Shown in pieces: positions 60,443 through 64,000 of a stretch of 64,000 bases of DNA (the stretch's first letter is position 1; the number at the start of each line of letters is the position of its first letter). The DNA is from Meghimatium bilineatum (lineage: Eukaryota; Mollusca; Gastropoda; Stylommatophora; Philomycidae): positions 29,490,133 through 29,554,132 of the forward strand of contig CM067315.1 in NCBI GenBank assembly GCA_034231615.1, given 5' to 3'. A program made the position numbers and the translations under genes. A model generated the notes under the pieces. That model saw nothing but the letters and a program-made list of their open reading frames with translations. It was not told the DNA's origin and searched no databases.

Positions 60443-63404
60443 CTAGGGGTTTTAAGCCATGGCGCCCTTAATGTTCAGATTATTTTCGGCGGCGCCCTTA
60501 ATATGAAGCAAAATTAGAGATCTGATAATTTTAAGTCTAACTCATAAATTTAAATAAATGCTATGCTATAATCTCTAAATTTAACTTTTAGATTTTTATA
60601 AGACTTTAATTATGTTTAAATACTTTGTAAATAGATATTGGTAATTTTTTTGTTTTCGTAATTGTAATAAGAAAACGTAAATAAATCAAAAAATAAAGCA
60701 AATCACATATATTTTGAAAACAGAAATAGTAAAGTAGTAATACATATCGGAGAATCATTGTAAACGTAATTGGGTACAAGTAATAAGAGTTTCAAAAGTG
60801 TTTTCTGTAATAACGAGAGGGATGGGCTTGTTTATCTTTGATCAATTCGTGGAATCGTAGTATTATTTTTGATAGAGCAACACCAATGTCATTTTCGATT
60901 TGAAGGTTACCTCTGTATTTAGATTTCATAACGGCAACTGTAACAGTAGACCTATTGGACGCCCTCGTAAAAGGTGGATAGATAGCGTATTAGAGACACT
61001 CGATATAACAGCGGAAGATGCAGATAGGAGGGCAAAAGACCGTACACTCACTCTCCCCTCAACACCGAAAGGTACATGAGGAAAGAAAGACAAGAAGAAG
61101 AAGAACGGCAACTGCTGAAAACCCACATTCACACAGGTAAGAACTGGCAAACGGTATCAATGATCGAAGTGCCTTCTTGGTTACTACTGGATACTCATCT
61201 TCGATACTGCACCAAAAATCAAAGATTTAGACTGGAGTCTAGAATTTAAAGACGAGTCTGTAGAAATGTCATTGTTCTGTTCTCCTTCCTCGTCTGTGAA
61301 AGTCTCAGGAATCTCTGAGTTCATAGGATCACTTACCCACTACATTGATTTTATTTCAATTTTCGGGAGGTATTCTTGAAAATAGACATCCAAATTGGAT
61401 AAGTGGCTGACAAACACACTTTTAAGTTCATGTTTTAACATCAAGCTATTCTGTTTAAGTAACTGGTCCAAAGAAGGGAAATTCGTATTATCACCTTTTA
61501 CCAAGTTGTTCTTCCATAGCAGAAGCATTTTAAAAAATCCTTCTACTTTATCAAAGAGCTGAAAAATATTTGCAATATTACCTTGAAGGGAGCTGTTCAG
61601 AATATTTAACTTTTCAAAATGTCAGTTAATAAGGCAAATTTAGCCAAACAAGTCGTCGTCACTGAACACACTAGCAAGAGCATGATTTTCTTCGAGCAAA
61701 AAGGGAAAAAAATCATTTCTAAGTTCATACAGTCTTAGCGAAGAATTGTCCAGAGATAACCAACGAGCACTGCTGTACATCAAAAGAGATTAATGTTCAG
61801 CGCCCATGTCTTTACACATTTTGGCAAAAATCTCTCTTTGTGGTGTCTGCTTTCAATAAAAATTTATTGCATGTATCACTAGTTTTAAAGTGTCATCCAA
61901 TATCTTTACTAAATTTTTCTGTTGCCAAAGCCTCCCTGTGTATAATACAGTGAGTCCAAAGAGCGTTAGGTGCTTTGGACTGAATGCGTGATTTTAGTCC
62001 CTGGGAACAGCCTGCCATTGATCGTACTCCATCTGTACATACACCAACACATTTTTCCCAGTCACTATTATTCTCTGTCATAAACTTGTCTACAGCCTCG
62101 AAAACGTCTTTCCCAGTTGTCCCCCCTTCAATCTCTTGACATAATCAATTTTCAAATAACTGTTTTTTGTCAACATATCTAACATAACAGATTAAATGAA
62201 CATCTTTGTGACCATCTGTTGCCTCATCCAGTTGAATCTCGAAATCTTTGCCTTTCAGAGGATTTAACAGTTGATCGGTAATATCTACAGCTATGTCACA
62301 AATTTTCCTACTGATAGTGTTATTGGATAGTGGTATTTTCAAAAGCTGCTTACCGACATCCTCCCCGAGCATAATTTTTGCCATATCGACAGCAGCAGAT
62401 AAAATCACCTCTTCTGCAATTGTATGAGGTTTTTTTACATTAGGCAATTCTATAGGCCACTTTATACGATGCCAAAAGTGCATTACTGTTGACTTGAGAA
62501 TGTTTGGAAGATGCAGACTTTTGTTTGTCTGATGCTGTTAATTTTCTTGTGAAAAAGTCCCTTGGTTTACCAACCATATTTGAGTGAAGAGTCTGTAAGT
62601 GTCTTTGAAGTTTACTCGGAAGCATAGATTCAACAGATAAAGCCTTCAAACAAAGAACAGATTGAGGATGCTTTTCACCATTGGCATCCACACAAGAAAA
62701 CCCATAATCTAAATATTTTTCTACATACTTTCTATATTTAGTTTTACGAGTCCCCAATGGAGCTCCTACCTTCTTCAAACCTAATAAATCATCTTAATTT
62801 TTCGATGACGACGTTGTCATTAAAAACTTCTTCGTAATGAACACATACAAATCACTTGTCACTCAATTACTTCACCATGAAACTTTCAGTTTAGTTACTC
62901 TTTAGTTCAGTCACTACGCTAGCGCATTTTTATATGTAAATACGAGTTGTTCCGAATGTACACGAAAGTTCTAGGCGCTTCTATAACATTTCACAAAAGC
63001 AGGACAATGACTGAGTTGCTAAAAGTGAGTGGGCACTGTTGCTTATCAACACTGTTGCTTAGACTCACGCGTATATACACACTGACAACAGACTGGCTCT
63101 GCCGAGCACAAACGCTCACTTACAGACGATGGACCTGCTATTATTAGACCAAGTGATATTGACTCCACTGAAACTTCTACAAGCTATTTTAACATTAAAT
63201 CTAACATTCAATTTACAAAATGATATTTTTTATTTTAATTAATTCAATGTTCATTATACTTAACATCAAGTGTAAAAAACAGTTTAATAAAATCAATTTT
63301 ATAACATTATATTTTGTAAATAATTTTTTCGTTTTGGTGAGGCTGCCGCAGCGCCCATGGAGACTCTTTGCGGCGCCCTCAGGCTCCGCGGCACACACTT
63401 AGGT
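60443..63404 (-). mobile_element. hAT transposon (BED-finger, ZBED5-like transposase), decayed
   Basis: Minus-strand order of domains is intact: BED-type finger at 62440-62778 (SVLCLKALS, PSKLQRHLQTLHSN; the first finger Cys appears to be Ser), then KKPHTIAEEVILSAAVDM, PLSNNTISRKI and IQLDEATD (first catalytic Asp) at 62145-62483, GVCTDGVRSMAG (second acidic site) and WTHCIIHREAL at 61893-62081, LWKNNLVKG and HLSNLDVYFQEYLP at 61340-61528, then EYPVVTKKALRSLIPFASSY and a C-terminal dimerisation block ending VAVMKSKYRGNLQIENDIGV. At least four frame breaks. Ends TAGGGGTTTTAAGCCATGGC and (complement) CTAAGTGTGTGCCGCGGAGCC are hAT-like with GGCGCC repeats; the exact TIR and 8-bp TSD are not confirmed. 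Confidence 0.88.
60941..61103 (+). mobile_element. Truncated LINE 3' tip inserted in hAT transposase, 11-bp TSD
   Basis: AACGGCAACTG at 60930-60940 repeats at 61104-61114. The 163-bp insert reads GRPRKRWIDSVLETLDI and EDADRRAKDRTL, the LINE ending 'GRPRKRW.D......A.DR..W', and has an (AAG)n tail. It splits the hAT dimerisation domain, so it postdates the hAT. Confidence 0.9.
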
Positions 63405-64000
63405 AACATCTGATTTAATCCAAACAGTCCAATAGATTAGGGTGGCGTCCTGATTTAACCAATATGGACACAAATCCTAGGCTGAAAGGAGCGGGCCTCG
63501 ACCAAATCAGGCAAACCATCACTAAACAAAGATCAGGATGAAATAGAGGCATATTCATAAGTTATTACCATGTTGTATGAAAGCAGAGATTTTCAGGCGA
63601 AGAGCAGGCATCAAAGAGAGTTTTAATCTTTGAAATTATTAGAAGATAGATTTTATACGGCAATGTGCGAAGTAATTCAATTTAGTCGGCCATGTAGGAA
63701 TGAATGCGTAACAACGACATTAGCAATTTGCGGTCCAAAGAGGAAGGTGGGGGGGGGTGTATTCTAATCTGCCCCTTAGGAAAATCGGAGCATGATATTT
63801 AGTACTTAGTTCTAGAAGCAGGACAAACAAGGTCGTCATTCCACCCCCCTCCCCACAACCTTTAAAAATACTTACAATAAAAGGGTGTGGGGGTGTCCGT
63901 ATATAACGTCAACAGTTCTTCTCGCGCATCTTTTTTTTACCCTTCCCCTTGTCAACTACTGTTAAGAATTAAGTGATCCAACCCCAGGTTAATTTTACCC
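63405..64000. repeat. Repeat J copy (63445-63525) and unannotated DNA
   Basis: GGTGGCGTCCTGATTTAACC, ATCCTAGGCTGAAAGGAGC and GGGCCTCGACCAAATCAGG match 47520-47625. A G-run (63748-63757) and C-run (63841-63855) pair resembles 22527-22585. No gene seen. Confidence 0.55.

Overview
The window looks like gene-free DNA from a large, repeat-rich metazoan genome. I found no host exon chain, no rRNA gene, no functional tRNA gene, no LTR element and no CRISPR array. The mix of tRNA-derived SINEs, several dead non-LTR retrotransposon (LINE) lineages, BED-finger hAT transposons and very abundant minisatellites fits an invertebrate. A lophotrochozoan, perhaps a mollusc, is my best guess, but this is recall rather than proof. 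Nearly all long open frames are either repeat-phase artefacts (tandem units whose length is a multiple of three) or pieces of LINE and hAT proteins.

The dominant component is a set of short retroposons that I call A, B, C and D, in both orientations, with several dozen recognisable copies. They share a central block (GGATGTGTC ... about 40-55 bp ... GACACAACGCATT) but differ in their 5' parts. A, B and D end in a (GAA)n tail, while C ends in (AAAC)n. Target-site duplications (TSDs) fix full-length boundaries: A is 276-281 bp (28559-28834, 56462-56742, 59003-59278), B is 159-166 bp (41969-42134, 53363-53524, 58769-58927), and one C copy is 395 bp (25596-25990). The longest C copy (about 1.38 kb, 48578-49956) begins with a tRNA-like A box. 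A separate tRNA-headed SINE (E) is also present.

Layout: 1-4.4 kb holds LINE fragments, including one LINE inside another. 4.4-13 kb holds SINEs A/B/D, a 51-bp array and a 25-bp array. 13.6-14.9 kb is the best-preserved LINE reverse transcriptase, followed by a 52-bp array. 16-24.7 kb holds scattered SINEs and a LINE remnant. 25-31 kb holds a LINE split by SINE C, a second LINE and a young SINE A. 31.4-32.2 kb is a 33-bp array made from SINE B. 33-38 kb holds nested SINEs, LINE pieces and an inverted-repeat structure. 39-41 kb holds a 40-bp array and a 12-bp array that begins inside a LINE codon run. 41-49.9 kb is dense SINE, one hAT remnant and the long SINE C. 50-52.4 kb holds LINE ends and a 19-bp array. 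53.7-56.4 kb is a 26-bp satellite built of two near-identical 1,191-bp higher-order units. 58.7-59.3 kb is a short hAT-like element carrying two SINE insertions. 60.4-63.4 kb is a decayed hAT transposon with a LINE tip inserted in it.

Nothing here reads as a cooperating gene system. The most original signal is the shared-core SINE network together with repeated birth of minisatellites inside transposons.
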